Origin: Trichoplax adhaerens
Taxonomy: Eukaryota > Placozoa > Uniplacotomia > Trichoplacea > Trichoplacidae
Assembly (NCBI RefSeq): GCF_000150275.1
Contig: NW_002060945.1
Location: forward strand, 5,384,123 to 5,448,122
Direction of reading: 5' to 3'
Length of the DNA stretch: 64,000 nt
This document shows, piece after piece, positions 12,425-24,474 of the stretch (its first letter is position 1; each line of letters begins with the position of its first letter). The notes under the pieces were generated by a model, which did no database searches, was not told the origin of the DNA, and worked only from the letters and a program-made list of their open reading frames with translations. The position numbers and the translations under genes are program-made.

Positions 12425-14536
12425 ATTAATTTAACGCAAGCTGAATCTGACATGAAATGTTTGTTGATCGTTTAGTACAGTACAGTATAGTTAGTACAGT
12501 ATGAATGCTGTATGAGTAATTGAGTATGCCTAGAATCGACCTTTCCGGTACAGTATACGCAAGTGCAGTACTACTCGTCGATACCGGTAAGTGATGACGT
12601 AACATACGTCACACCAGTTCGAGCACCACCTACTGTACAATGTACAGTACATACTGTACGTACAGTATTCGGTGTCATACTGTACAGTACTGTACTGTAC
12701 AGTGTACAGCGTACAGTACTGTATAGTAAAGTACTCTACATACTGTACTATACTGTACTGTACAGTGTAAGGTACTGTATAGTGCGGCTGCTTTTATACA
12801 ATGAGATGAGGGGGCACAGCATAACAATACATCGACCAATCAAGTCAGGACATATTCTGCCGATGTGGTTTGCTATCGACTGACTCCAAACATGATCGTT
12901 TGACCGCCACGTCAATAAGTTGAGGCATGTTGCAAGTGGGATACTATGCAACAAGTTGTAACGTGAGGTTGCAGCCAGTTTTGAGCCACCTCACCATTAA
13001 CTAATAATACTGTCAAGGCGATATCTGCAGGCAAGAATTGAAATTTTGATAGCTCAACGCTACCCAATTTCCTTGCTCATTATTTTGTTCCAGTGGTAAA
13101 ATACTCTATTAGCAGAAATTGAGTAGAAAGTGCAAGTCTTGCAGGTATTCAAATTGGTCAATGCTTCTTGTTGTGCTCGTCAAATTGAAATTGATTTGTT
13201 GTTGTCATTTGGTACATGCAATGCCAGACTAGGTGGTATCGAATTTGAATTTATCCAAGGTAACATTGAGGTGATACAAGTTGTGATGTGTAGAATATGG
13301 CAAGATAGACTTCTTGCCCTAACATTCCAATTGGAGCTAGCTCTAACTTACAACTTGGATTGAAAGTGATGACTGCCGACAGCCCTGTAGTAGGATCGTC
13401 ATTTAAACGACGTCTCGTTTTTCTCTTATCTAATGTAGTGCTCATGTCGGTCTTGATGATCAAAAAAAAATCAACCGCCGCAGCTTGTCTACGCATTGAT
13501 ATATCGTGTATATCGTCTCTGCCTACTGTATAAACTGTATATGCGAAGAACGCATTTTACCTTCATTTTCTCCCATACTTGATATCGTTTGCTTCGATTA
13601 TCTGCAGATACGCTGCAAAATACTGTTTCCCCCTCCTCTATTGATCCAGTTTCTGGAATGTACGCTGTATTTCGTTATCAGTAAAGTAGCAAGAAATGGT
13701 AATATTGTTGAACAAAGTGCTTATTAGAGCCTCGTTGTTTTGACTACTTATTCCTTAGTAACCAACAACGTTTGGCAGCTAAACTGGCAACATTGGATTG
13801 TATGGAATAGTTTTTGCATCCTCTTCATAGACGTCAACACATGTTGTAAATACAGTAGTGCATCTTCCTGAGGATCCTCGATTTGTTTACGCAATACAGC
13901 TGTAGATTAACACACTGTAGAGCACTGGCCTGCTAACTTTAATATCAAAATTCATTTCCTGTCCACAGATGCATCTGCGTTATTGATCATATTGAAGTAT
14001 GTGAACTAATTGCAACATTAGATGAATGTACACAACTGGAGCTTATTCGTTTATGCCAACTGATAAACATGCAATTTATAAAATGTTCTACAATCTGGTC
14101 AAGGCCTTTATGGATTTTTGGAGGGAAGGGGGATGGCATTATTAGAAGTCCATTACACGTTAGCGCAATATCGAAAATTAACAATTTGCATACCGGCTCA
14201 AATGTGCAGTTAAAATAATAAGTTTGAATATTTGGCACTAAATACTTATTGCATTACAATAGAATGCTAAATATTGCAAATTGCCGCTAACGGTGTACTG
14301 ATGCCTTTTCGAAACGTGGGTGTCTTAGTATACTTGTAAATGCGAGACTGTGTAAAGCAACAATAACGTTCAGTATGTAAATATAGGTCATTCCAATTGG
14401 TAGAAAGGCAATCGGAGTATATTGAACAGATTATACAATAACTAATTATAATAATTGCTGTCAAGATCAACGTGTTTGCTTTACGTTTATACCAGGAACA
14501 TCGAAAACGTATTAAATAAATCACGACATTAGCCGA
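12425..14536. other. Divergent intergenic region between TUBGCP4 and TP53BP1
   Basis: This 2.1-kb stretch must hold both promoters. Its TUBGCP4-proximal part carries the palindromic GTAC-rich tract described separately. Between 13,000 and 14,260 there are several open frames of 60-85 codons on both strands, but they overlap one another, lack conserved domains and do not join by plausible splice sites. They may be chance frames or remnants of a decayed gene. No RNA gene or known mobile element was recognised. Confidence 0.4.
12472..12786. repeat. Palindromic TACTGTAC/GTACAGTAC simple-sequence tract
   Basis: Dense irregular iterations of GTACAGTAC, TACTGTAC and CTGTACAG blocks. Nearly every block is its own reverse complement. 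The tract sits 50-360 bp upstream of the TUBGCP4 start codon. Similar but shorter tracts lie at 26755-26880, near 58010-58025 and at 59704-59726, so this is a dispersed sequence type rather than a single event. Open frames through it are by-products of the repeat. Confidence 0.85.
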
Positions 14537-17500
14537 ATGGAAAACGACTCACCACCTTCCGTAATTGAAAGTTCCCAGCAAGAAGATTTAAGTTTAACCG
14601 ATAATGACACAGCCAGGTCGAAATTACTACAGGATCTTTCTCCTTTGAGCTCTCCGATAGTAAAATTGAAGAAGGTACGTGTATAAATCGTTAATAGGAA
14701 CATACAGTACATAGGAATGGAGTGTGGAAATGCGTAACTTTCAAGTGAAAAAGTCGTTAGAAACAGATTAATTTTAAAAAAGTATTGCATACAGAAATTA
14801 AGGATAAAAACTTTAAAAATTTAACCTATTTTTGCAATGATTTACTACTTCATTTCACCGACTTCTGTTTTACTGACAGTGAGTTCATTTATCTAGAATC
14901 AGTTGAAACTATCCAACGAATCCATTCAATCCAAAGATAATAATGATACTACTTCAAAATATTTTAATAATGGAATTAAAATAGACAAAGCAGCTATGCA
15001 TCCAGGTGGCTCGCAAGATGGCTTAACAGCTGCTGGAAGAGGTGGACATAGTCAAAGTGGAGCTCAACAAACGGGTAATAGTGAAGGAGTTACTGGCAAT
15101 ACCGGTGGTAACAATAATGGCACAACTGGTGGAAGTGGAGGAGACGGTGGTGACAGACGAAAAAATACTGATGATCATGGTAATGATGATGCAGAAGTGC
15201 TTGAGGTAGCATCCGAAACAACAACAACAACTTCTTCCAGTGTTGATTCCAGTCTTGGTTCTACTGTTAATCTACCGACAGCAAAAGATCCTTCTCCAAT
15301 TCCTGAATCTACATCAAATATTGAATCTCGAGTTTCATCTACTGTACTTACTAGCCAGCCTCGCGGTCGTTCAGATAGTAGCGGTGGCAATAGCCCAGTA
15401 GGACCTTTACCGTCTGTGGTTACTCCCTCTTTCCGTTCTCGAACGAAAGCTGTAGAATCTGATATATCAGTAACGGTACTTCCTGTAGAACATTTGTCTC
15501 GGGCTTCACCTGGCAGCAGTCTAACAACTACAAGTTCAAGCTCTGGCCCTTCATTGGGGGCAGCGGCAACAATTGCTCACTCTTTACGAGAACTTGTAGA
15601 AGTCTCTACAGCTGCACCTGAAGATAGCGAACAGGAAGGAGGCAATGAAGGACATTCCGAGAAACACCAAGCAATTTCACAAGTTATAGAAAAATCAAAA
15701 GCTGCAAGTCACGAAGCCAAAGATCCTTCATGTCGAGTAGGCTCCTATGAAAGTAGTGACGGAAGTCAAGGATCAGAAGGTAGGCCTGAATAATTTTTTG
15801 CTAATTATGAACTTAAAATCATTTTGAATAGTCAAGAATTGTGTTATTACATCATTACCGAATGACTGGTGTTAACATCATATACGCATGGTTTATCAAA
15901 GTACCTATAGACGTTCAACGACTATCAAATAGATCGGCGATGCCATTGCAGAGTAGCTCCAGTAGTGGCTCGGGCAGTAGTGTATATCCTGAAAGTAGCC
16001 TTTCCTCCTCAGGAAAAAGTGAAACTGAACTATCGGCTGGTAAAGCAAATACTTCCAGTTCGACTGGTGAAACAGCGAGTACACACACTACTGCTTCAGG
16101 CCCTGAAGCTACTTCACAAACTGAACCCCCGCCAACAGCAGGTAAACATTTGCTGTCACTACTACTGTTTATTCTGCTGTATACTTGTAAGACTGCAGTC
16201 GATTTATATTCTTATTTTATGATAGTTTATTTCTATTACTAAAAAATGCGCGTGTACTCTAGTACTGTACTGAAATACTACAGGATTACAATGCTATGTT
16301 GCTGATTACAGTCTTATGCGATTTGTACAGTAGTAAAATAGGTAATTTAACATTTGCATTGTCTATATAAGTTGATGTGATTACCTTAGTTGCGGCTCTA
16401 CTACCAAATAAAGCTAAATGATAGAGTTCTGATTTAAATGATGGTTTAATAATAGGTGAATTTGCAACCCCGAAAACTCTCGGATCTTTGACAGCAAAAA
16501 ATTCCAGTAGTTCTAGCAGCAGCGCCGGTCAGGTAAAGGAAAGATATTCAATGGAGGGGGTTATCACTATAGACCCAACAGAGACCGAGAAATCTATAAA
16601 TTTAATAGCAAAGGATGAAGGTAACCTATTTTATACTATTGCGACTTTACTCAAAATTTTCGTTTTCAATTTATCGGAATGAATATCTTCAGCACTGTCG
16701 TTTATAAAAAATTTAAGTAAAGACATAAAACAAATATTGCACATATTTAAAATGACAGTCGAAGTACATGGTACTCCGGAAGGTATTGAATGTCTACAGT
16801 TGTCTAAGGAATCAATATTAGTGCAGGAGAGCTTACTTGAAAGGTATGGTATGACGTTCTGTTTCTATCTGATATTTAAGTTAACTACTGTATTTATTAA
16901 CAAATTCCTACTGTCTCCAGCCTTAAAATGGTACCTGGTTCAGCTGAAGATATTCTTCGAGGTACACCTCGAATTGATCCTAGCTCGCCTACTGCGGATC
17001 AAGAAGGTGGCGATGTTGATCCTATGGCAAGTCAGGATATGTTCTCTTCTAATACACCAGCAGAAACCCGTGAGATAAAACCCGAATTGCGACGTCGATC
17101 AGATGATGCCCAATCGCAAGAAGATCTAGATGCCCTAGTGGTAATGTTTCTTTGCTTGGGCCATAATGTTCATTAATTTAGACTTTCGTTGTAATAGATC
17201 GTACCCTTTTTGCGGCTAGACCTTAGCAAAACATCTCGTGTTGAAAGTATTCACTTTATTAATTATAATATATTTAGAAACGTCAGAAAGCCTGGCAGAT
17301 AGAACAAGGAAATAACGTTATTGATTCCGGAACATCAGCTAGCAATAGTAGTATCGTGGAAACGAAAGTTTCAGAACCCTCAAATACCGTTAACAAAGAG
17401 TTAGGAAGAGAACAACAAGAATGGCAGTCTTTATCATTCATAGTGAGCAAAAATTTCTTAGTTTTTAGATTGTGTTCCCCTTGGAAATATTAAAATGGAA

Positions 17501-20500
17501 GGATTTGATTTAATGCTGTTTGTGTATCCTGCTAGGACGCTCAGCCTGCTTATACATCGGATGGAGGTGAATCATCCAAGACGAATATCAGTGAAAGAAC
17601 AAGTAAAAGTAGCAAGAAATCATCTAAGGTATGCGGCGAGGCTATTTTATTTCTAATCAGAAATCTAGTCTGCTGCGTGTATAAATTTGCGCATTATTTT
17701 TCAGAGAACTTTTGACGAACTTGATGAACCGGAGCTTTCAGAGGTTGAATACAGCGAATGTATTAGTCTAAACAATGCAATAAACTGGACTTGCAGAAGC
17801 TTTAATGTACTAATTTGCAAAATTTACATTATTAGGATGTTTTTCAACCAACGATAAAGAAGGTTTCCAAATCAGGTAATGTTAGAAATACAATATAATT
17901 TTACTGTAGATAAGTTAGATTCTATATCACTGTTTTCTAAACTGTTAACAATAATTTGTTCAATAGATTCCACGGCAGCTGACATTGCTAACCCTTATAC
18001 ATTTGCGTCTCAAACCTCAATTTCTTTACATTTAACTCAATCCCAAGACGTTGCGCCATCTGTGGAGAGTTCCGAGAATCGACCACAAACATCGTTATCA
18101 GCGGATGAAAGCAAGTTACATACTAAAGATATCAAAGTAAATACAAGTCAGCCGCCGGAAAAGGAGTCAGTACCAATCCGTAAAATCTCAATTTTACAAT
18201 CTCAGCCCAGTGAACAGTCGCAAAGTCAACCTCTTTTTCAGTTGGGACAGATATTACCGACGAGTAAATCAGTGGCTGCTAGTAATTTAGCGGAACCTTT
18301 GACTGAAAAGGCAGTTGTAGGAGAATTAGATAGTGATTCTCATCAATCTTCTGGAATAATTGGGAATACCGCAGATCCTGAACATCAACAATCATTTAGT
18401 ATTGTAGCAAAAGAATCTCAACCTCATGTGGATGTTGGCAATGCTGCAGCATTGATGCATGATAGCCATAAAAACCTTGCAACCACCGAGGCGGCCGCTC
18501 CTTGTCCTATTGTTACAACTACAGTGGATTCACATCTAATAACAACTGCAGCAATAACTGTTACAACATCAACGGTATCAGCTTCTTTCGACGATTCAGC
18601 TCCTACTGATCTTACGAACGTTAAAAGTGTTGTTGAGAAAGTTGTGAAAGAAGATTCTTCTGGATCAAGCACTAACTTTCAATTTGCTTTACCAACCACG
18701 GGCACAATATTTCGATCTGGTGCTACTAAAATAGCAGAAAAAGCCCCACATGAAGTGTCGACTTCATCAATAACAAAGGAAGCCATGGCCATTGGCAAGC
18801 CTATAGCCAGGCAAAGTGATGCATCCGCTACAATGAGAGAATCAGCTTCAGTTGATAGCGAGAAATTTCCGGCATCTATATCGAAAGGCGAGTTAAAATT
18901 AATATTACTACGGGAAAGAATTACAACTTTGATCTCATTCTTGATGTTATTTGTAAAGAATCTAAATTTATTTATATGTAATTGAATTAAAAACTGTTAT
19001 TTTTAGAAAAGCATAAATTAACGGGAGAAACCACAACCTCCAGCGCCACCACTCGGTAACAAACCTTACTAAAATTTAAAATTTCGCATCTCGAGTATCC
19101 TAACCATTACAAATGACTATGTAAAAATCATTTATTATTATCAGAGATGAAGAAGTGGACACACGAAACCAATCTTTACTTAATAAACGCCTGTTAGCAA
19201 CTGAAAATATACCTGCACCTGTGAAACAGAAAATAACGTCGGAAGAAAATCTGTTAGCGTGATTTTGTTGCTTATGATTCATTGATTAATTTATAATGTA
19301 CTGTATATAGATTGTTGACATTTAATAGTAATATTATGTACGCATTATTAGCGATCCATTTGAATTTCAAGGTAGCAGTGAAGACACCACTTTCAGACAC
19401 TTTGACCAACCCGCTGATAATTTATCAAAGAAATTTGAGTCGCAGGATATTACTCTTTCTATGGAAGAGGTACACCCTGATTTCATTCATTATTTATACT
19501 CTTGGTCTTCGAACTAAAAGTACATGATTCCGTTAGCAATCTGTAGAATCACACCACACAGGAGTTACTTTCAAGAAGACAGTTATTGTTGAAAGATATG
19601 AAAATGGTCAACTCATTCATACTGCGAGAAGTGTGGTATGTTGATATTGTAATTAGTGACAGTCTTAGTGATATACTAATTGTTACGTACATCATGTCTC
19701 ATGCAGGTTTGGCTTAAGGAGGTAAATTGTCAAACCAGTTCTGCTCAAACGAATACACCCAGTAAATCAGAATCCATGAATACGTCGACAGCTAAGGCTT
19801 CATTTTCGAAAACTCCTTCTTCCTTGACTTCTGCAAGTACAATAATTTTAGGAAATTCGACAGATAATAGTTTTGCATCTTCAACAAATGTAAGGATGTA
19901 ATCAAACGAGCATTGGATAAATTTACTAATTATATCAAAGTTCGCAATTAATGATACACTAGACAGCAATACTTCTATACTTTTAGTGATGAATGTTATT
20001 ATTAACTATTGTTAGGATAAATCTAAAAATCGGAGAAAATCGTCAAGCCGTCGGCTGCAGTGGGCAGTAAAACCCTCTTTGGATCCGACGTCTGCTTCAA
20101 AGAAAGGTTCTTTATCAAGTAAGCGCTCAAAATCTGATACTTCTGCTGTGATTACGTCGACCCCTGAGCATGCAAGTAAGTCCGTTACTCCGTCAAGATC
20201 CCTTGGTATATCGCCGACTGATTCTTCAATAACGATTGGTAATCGTGTCTTCGCCAGGTGGAGCCTGTCCGATAGTCATTACTATCCTGGACGGGTTGTA
20301 CGTGGCGATCGTAGCAATAGCAGGTTACTATTTAATTTTTGGAGGCGAATATCTAATTAACTGGGTATTTTTTAATTAATGTTTACATTTCCCTTTACAG
20401 ATACACTATTGCCTTTGACGATGGAACAAAATCAACAATATCAAGTAAACACATAGTTGTAAAGGTAGGAAATACGCCGTTAAGAATTTAGTTGTTCCTG

Positions 20501-23043
20501 TGTTTAGTACTCCTGTATGAAGATAGTTATTCTAGTAGTAACGCGCTCGTACGTTTATTTTTCATAGGAGAATCTTGCAATTGGTCAAGCAGTATTATGC
20601 CAGGCGGAAGAAAACTATTTTGATCCCGGTAATAAATTAAGTGTGTAGCGTCTATAGTTGAACTCGTAAAAGTGTCTTATCATCTTGTAATTGAATTTTT
20701 ATGCACGTATTTGTGTAATATTAGGAACGATCATTAATTACGAGGATCAAGACGGCTCAATTTATTACCATGTGAGACTAGATGGAAGTGGCAAAGTGTT
20801 GAGGTTTGCTATTGAATGACAAAATCAATTTGTTAGAGGCGATATTGAATGTAAGCACCTTGTACTTGCATTTAATAGATTTCTGCGTAAGGAGATTATT
20901 TTGACTGAAAGTCAGGCCCAATCAATAAGGAGCAGTAGTAGTTCCGCTGCGACTACATCCTTATCAGACGCTAGTCCTAGCTTCTCTGGAGGTACACATG
21001 AACATACTTAATAATGAACGTTATACATTAGTATTTCACGAAATATTGATGGTCTGATCATGACATTACAGCACGGGATTCTAGCAAAGATAGTAGTAGT
21101 GTCACTAGAACAAGCAGTTCCGGAAGTAGAGGTAGCAGAACTAGCGTCCACAAAGAAATTGTTGGCATAGATAAAAATAGCTCAATAGAATCCATGAGAG
21201 ACGAAATACCCCCACCAGCCAGTAAGATTAGGATTATAATTTAGTGAAAAGTTTGATTTTTTTGCATTTTAAAAGCAACAATTTGTTGTGCATATAATTA
21301 TTTATAACTTCCTTTCAGAAGCAGTTTCTCCCGCAAAAACCGCTTCTAGAAAGAGAAAAGCTATTCCTATCGAAAAGAAATCACCATCGCCAAAGATGTC
21401 ACCAATATCGTCGTCGAGAGGTATACGACAGACGAAATCCCGTTCTAGAATCCATACATCAGGTTTAAACGACCGTTTATACGTTTATACCTTGAAGTAT
21501 GTATACTAAAGGTACCTATTCGTAATTTATATTTACGTCATTGTTTGTACTTCATAGAAGCAAGTCCATTGCAAGATATATCTGCCAAGAAGAGTAAAGT
21601 AGATACGGATACTACCGGTAAATGTTAAGTAACATCCTTGTAATGATAATTTCCGGTTCTGATGAATATCCATAACATTTTTGAAATAGAAAAAGGACCA
21701 ATCCTTCAAAACAGTACAATGTTTGAGGGCCTTGTTTTTATTTTAACACGAAGAGAACGACATAGCGATGAATCTTTTGTTGCATCATGTAAGAATGTTA
21801 AAATCAACGGTGTTGCTAAAGTTAATACCTAAAGTAAATTGTCTTTTAATTCGTAGCTGAAGAGCTAACTCCAACTTATGATAAAGAACATGTTAAAAAA
21901 CAAATTGAAGCAGCTGGTGGACAAGTACTGTCTTCTATTGAAAAGAGTCAGGTTAAAAATTCGTAGCTAGTAACGTCTGTCGTTGTAAGCTGGTTGTATT
22001 TTATTCGGCGGATTAAATTTCGTTTATCATAAATCGACTTCTAGATCACTGTAGCGTTGCAATGTTTTCTCATCTCTAATGAATATTGCCGAACAACAAA
22101 ATATATCCAAGCCTTAGCGGCTGGACTTCCATGTGTTCGTCATACTTGGATAATAGACTGCTGTCAACGGGTTAGAGATATTTTATGTTATGAAATAGCC
22201 ATTAGGTATGGAAAAACGATAGAAGCAATGGCATTGTCTACTTTATTAGGAAATCGTCTTGGGCTATCATGCGTACTTACTACCAAGTGGATATTCTATA
22301 GTAAAAAACTCTTTAGTGGAATGGTAAATAATCTAATCCCAGACTTTGTTATAATGGTTTAGAGGAATACCGTAGCGATAAATTATGTATTGGTTACGAA
22401 ACCCTGGACTAAATTTATTTTTCTTATAGCTACTTCTACGTCTGATAGCTAGTTTCATATACTAACATTTATAATTGCATAATGATAATCGAATTTACAT
22501 GTTGCTTACGACATGTCTTGTAGGAATAAACACGGAAAACCTTTGTACGGTCTAAACGTTTATATAGTGTCAAGTAAAGGAACGAAGAAAAAATATGGCA
22601 AGAAGGAAACTTTTAAGGCAAGCTAACCATAACCCTCATTCAAGACTGTAATTTCATTTAAATTTGTTAGGTAATGAAAATTATCTATCATTTAAAGGAC
22701 ACATGCGCTGGTATTCTGATGTGGGCTGGCTGCACAGAAGTCAAACGATTGCCTTCTCGACCGGCAAATTTTGTTGATAAAGGTTAATGTTAGGGTTAAT
22801 ACTACGCTATTAGATAAACGTCAAAAATTACGACTTGTCATGAATTAAAATCTCTCTTGCAAATAACTAGATATTAAAGCATGTGATGTAATTATCACCG
22901 AAGATAGTGGAGTTATGGATGCCAACACGAATAGAAAGGCAAATGTATGGGGTATTCCAATTATCACTTTTGAGTGGGTTATACAGTCATTAATACACGG
23001 ATATAGACTGCCTTTTGATGCTCACGAAAAATTTCGTGCATGA
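14537..23043 (+). CDS. TP53BP1: Tumour suppressor p53-binding protein 1 (53BP1) homologue, about 31 exons
   Basis: Exons: 14537-14674, 14903-15779, 15911-16141, 16456-16620, 16759-16843, 16921-17140, 17278-17442, 17536-17628, 17705-17743, 17836-17875, 17967-18887, 19007-19055, 19145-19252, 19352-19469, 19537-19635, 19707-19889, 20016-20323, 20401-20464, 20568-20628, 20725-20803, 20837-20991, 21072-21221, 21319-21462, 21558-21617, 21690-21788, 21857-21951, 22045-22170, one unresolved exon near 22365, 22524-22617, 22671-22782, 22871-23043. This gives about 1,760 residues (human 1,972). The first 1,200 residues are low-complexity Ser/Thr-rich sequence with many SQ/TQ sites, notably in the 17967 exon (about 20-150 residues in), as expected of an ATM target. 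Tandem Tudor domains begin near residue 1,250 (GNRVFARWSLSD, AFDDG). A basic NLS-like patch (SRKRKAIPIEKK) follows, then tandem BRCT domains (MFEGLVFILTRR, LAAGLPCVRHTWIIDCC, IPIITFEWVIQSL). The protein is a nuclear reader of methylated histone H4 at DNA breaks. Of the human aromatic cage, Trp, Tyr, Phe and Asp are kept, but the position of Tyr1523 is Thr. Two introns appear to have GC donors (after 18887 and after 22617). Confidence 0.95.
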
Positions 23044-24474
23044 TTGTACAGTATTATAATGATAATATTGATATTAGAATCAGATATCGATTTGTGATAG
23101 ATTCTTGTCCAAACGTGAAATTATAACAGTTATTAAGTGTAAATAGTTACCAGAAATCACTTTACTAAAATGTTAAAGCTGACGATACTACTCTGTCCTC
23201 ACAACTGTCTTGACAACGATGAAAAAAATGGCTTTTATCACTAACACAAATTGGATGTAAATAAAGACATGTACGTATATTGTTAGCGTAAGAACATGCC
23301 AATTTACAATATTTAAACGACACGTAGCATGATTTATAAATTCAGAGTAACGAATTTAATTTCATTTTCTATCCTAAATGGTTAACAGTATTTATTTTAG
23401 TTACAAATTTGAGTTTGCAATTTATCATATAAATCATAAATGTGTTTATTGCAAGCGAAGTGTACAGTTAATTTACATAGTGTAGTAATTGCTGAAGCAA
23501 GATGCAATACTAAGACGCTGTTTGTACTTTGGTACTTGATGTTATAACAAGGCTGTAATAGACACAATAAACCAATACCGACTTTCTATCATTCATGCAT
23601 CAAAAATTTTTCCTGGCATTTCACTAATTTAAAATTGGAAGAAGGAAATAATTTATAACGAAAGAACGCACAGTGCTGTAGACAATACTGCAGTACTCTG
23701 AATTCGTAATAAATCATTGCCCTTTAATAAAATATTATTGTTAATTCATAGTAAAATGCTCGTATAGCATTGCTGCGTTCCGTGAAGTACTGTAGAGAAA
23801 TATTTTTGTATTTTTTCTGATTAGTAAATGGCGTAACGCCATTCTTTAGAAGGTTATCCCATTTGCAGTACATTAAATTACAATTCGCACTATCATACGT
23901 GTAAGACAAGCATTTCCCATCTGCGGTAAGTTGTTAGCACTTAAGCCGCATTACTGACTACGTGACGAATAAGTGCCCTTTCGAAATATTGGATGTTTCA
24001 AGCAATTCATTGACGTTCTCCCATGGTATAAATTATACCCTGTGGTCGTACATACGAGTCGATGCTATCTTGGTTTCTCACTATACGTACATGAAAATTT
24101 CATGGTATTTCTTTATCATGCTGGTGCTGATGTATGATTTCAATACGCTACACTACGTGTACAATCTATCACTCAAGAGATATGTTGCAGAATCGTATTT
24201 TTCTCTAACGTAACTGATAAAATGGGAAGCCGCATTTATCTAGATAAAACGTTACTAAATTGAATGCCATTTTAACCTATCTTTAAAGGCATAAGTTTAA
24301 AAAGTCCACCCATTCTATTACGAATCGTCCATATTAGACTACACTGCATGACTAATAACCGACACGAGTATCAATATATCATGATAAAAATCAATTTTTC
24401 AGTAATTATCATGAAATGATGACTTTATTACACATATATTTCTTCGTTAAAAGACAATTGTACATTGAATACAT
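23044..24474. other. Convergent 3' region between TP53BP1 and RPS6
   Basis: AT-rich 3' flanks with several AATAAA-like signals for TP53BP1 (for example TAAATAAAG near 23258). The RPS6 polyadenylation signal on the minus strand is separate. Short open frames at 23724-23909 and 23962-24213 have no support. Confidence 0.5.
24424..24429 (-). terminator. Polyadenylation signal AATAAA of RPS6
   Basis: Minus-strand AATAAA lies about 45 bases after the RPS6 stop codon. That is a short 3' UTR of the kind typical for ribosomal protein genes. No cleavage data are visible in sequence alone. Confidence 0.6.

Noticed and set aside
12563-12954. 106- and 68-codon frames across the palindromic tract
   Set aside because: They consist of translated TACTGTAC repeats (strings of VLYSTVLYS type), not protein.
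13130-14240. Several 60-85-codon frames on both strands between TUBGCP4 and TP53BP1
   Set aside because: They overlap on opposite strands, do not join in phase and show no known domain. They are possibly a decayed gene, but this is not supportable.
15175-15390. Minus-strand frame inside the large TP53BP1 exon
   Set aside because: Antisense shadow of Ser/Thr-rich coding sequence.
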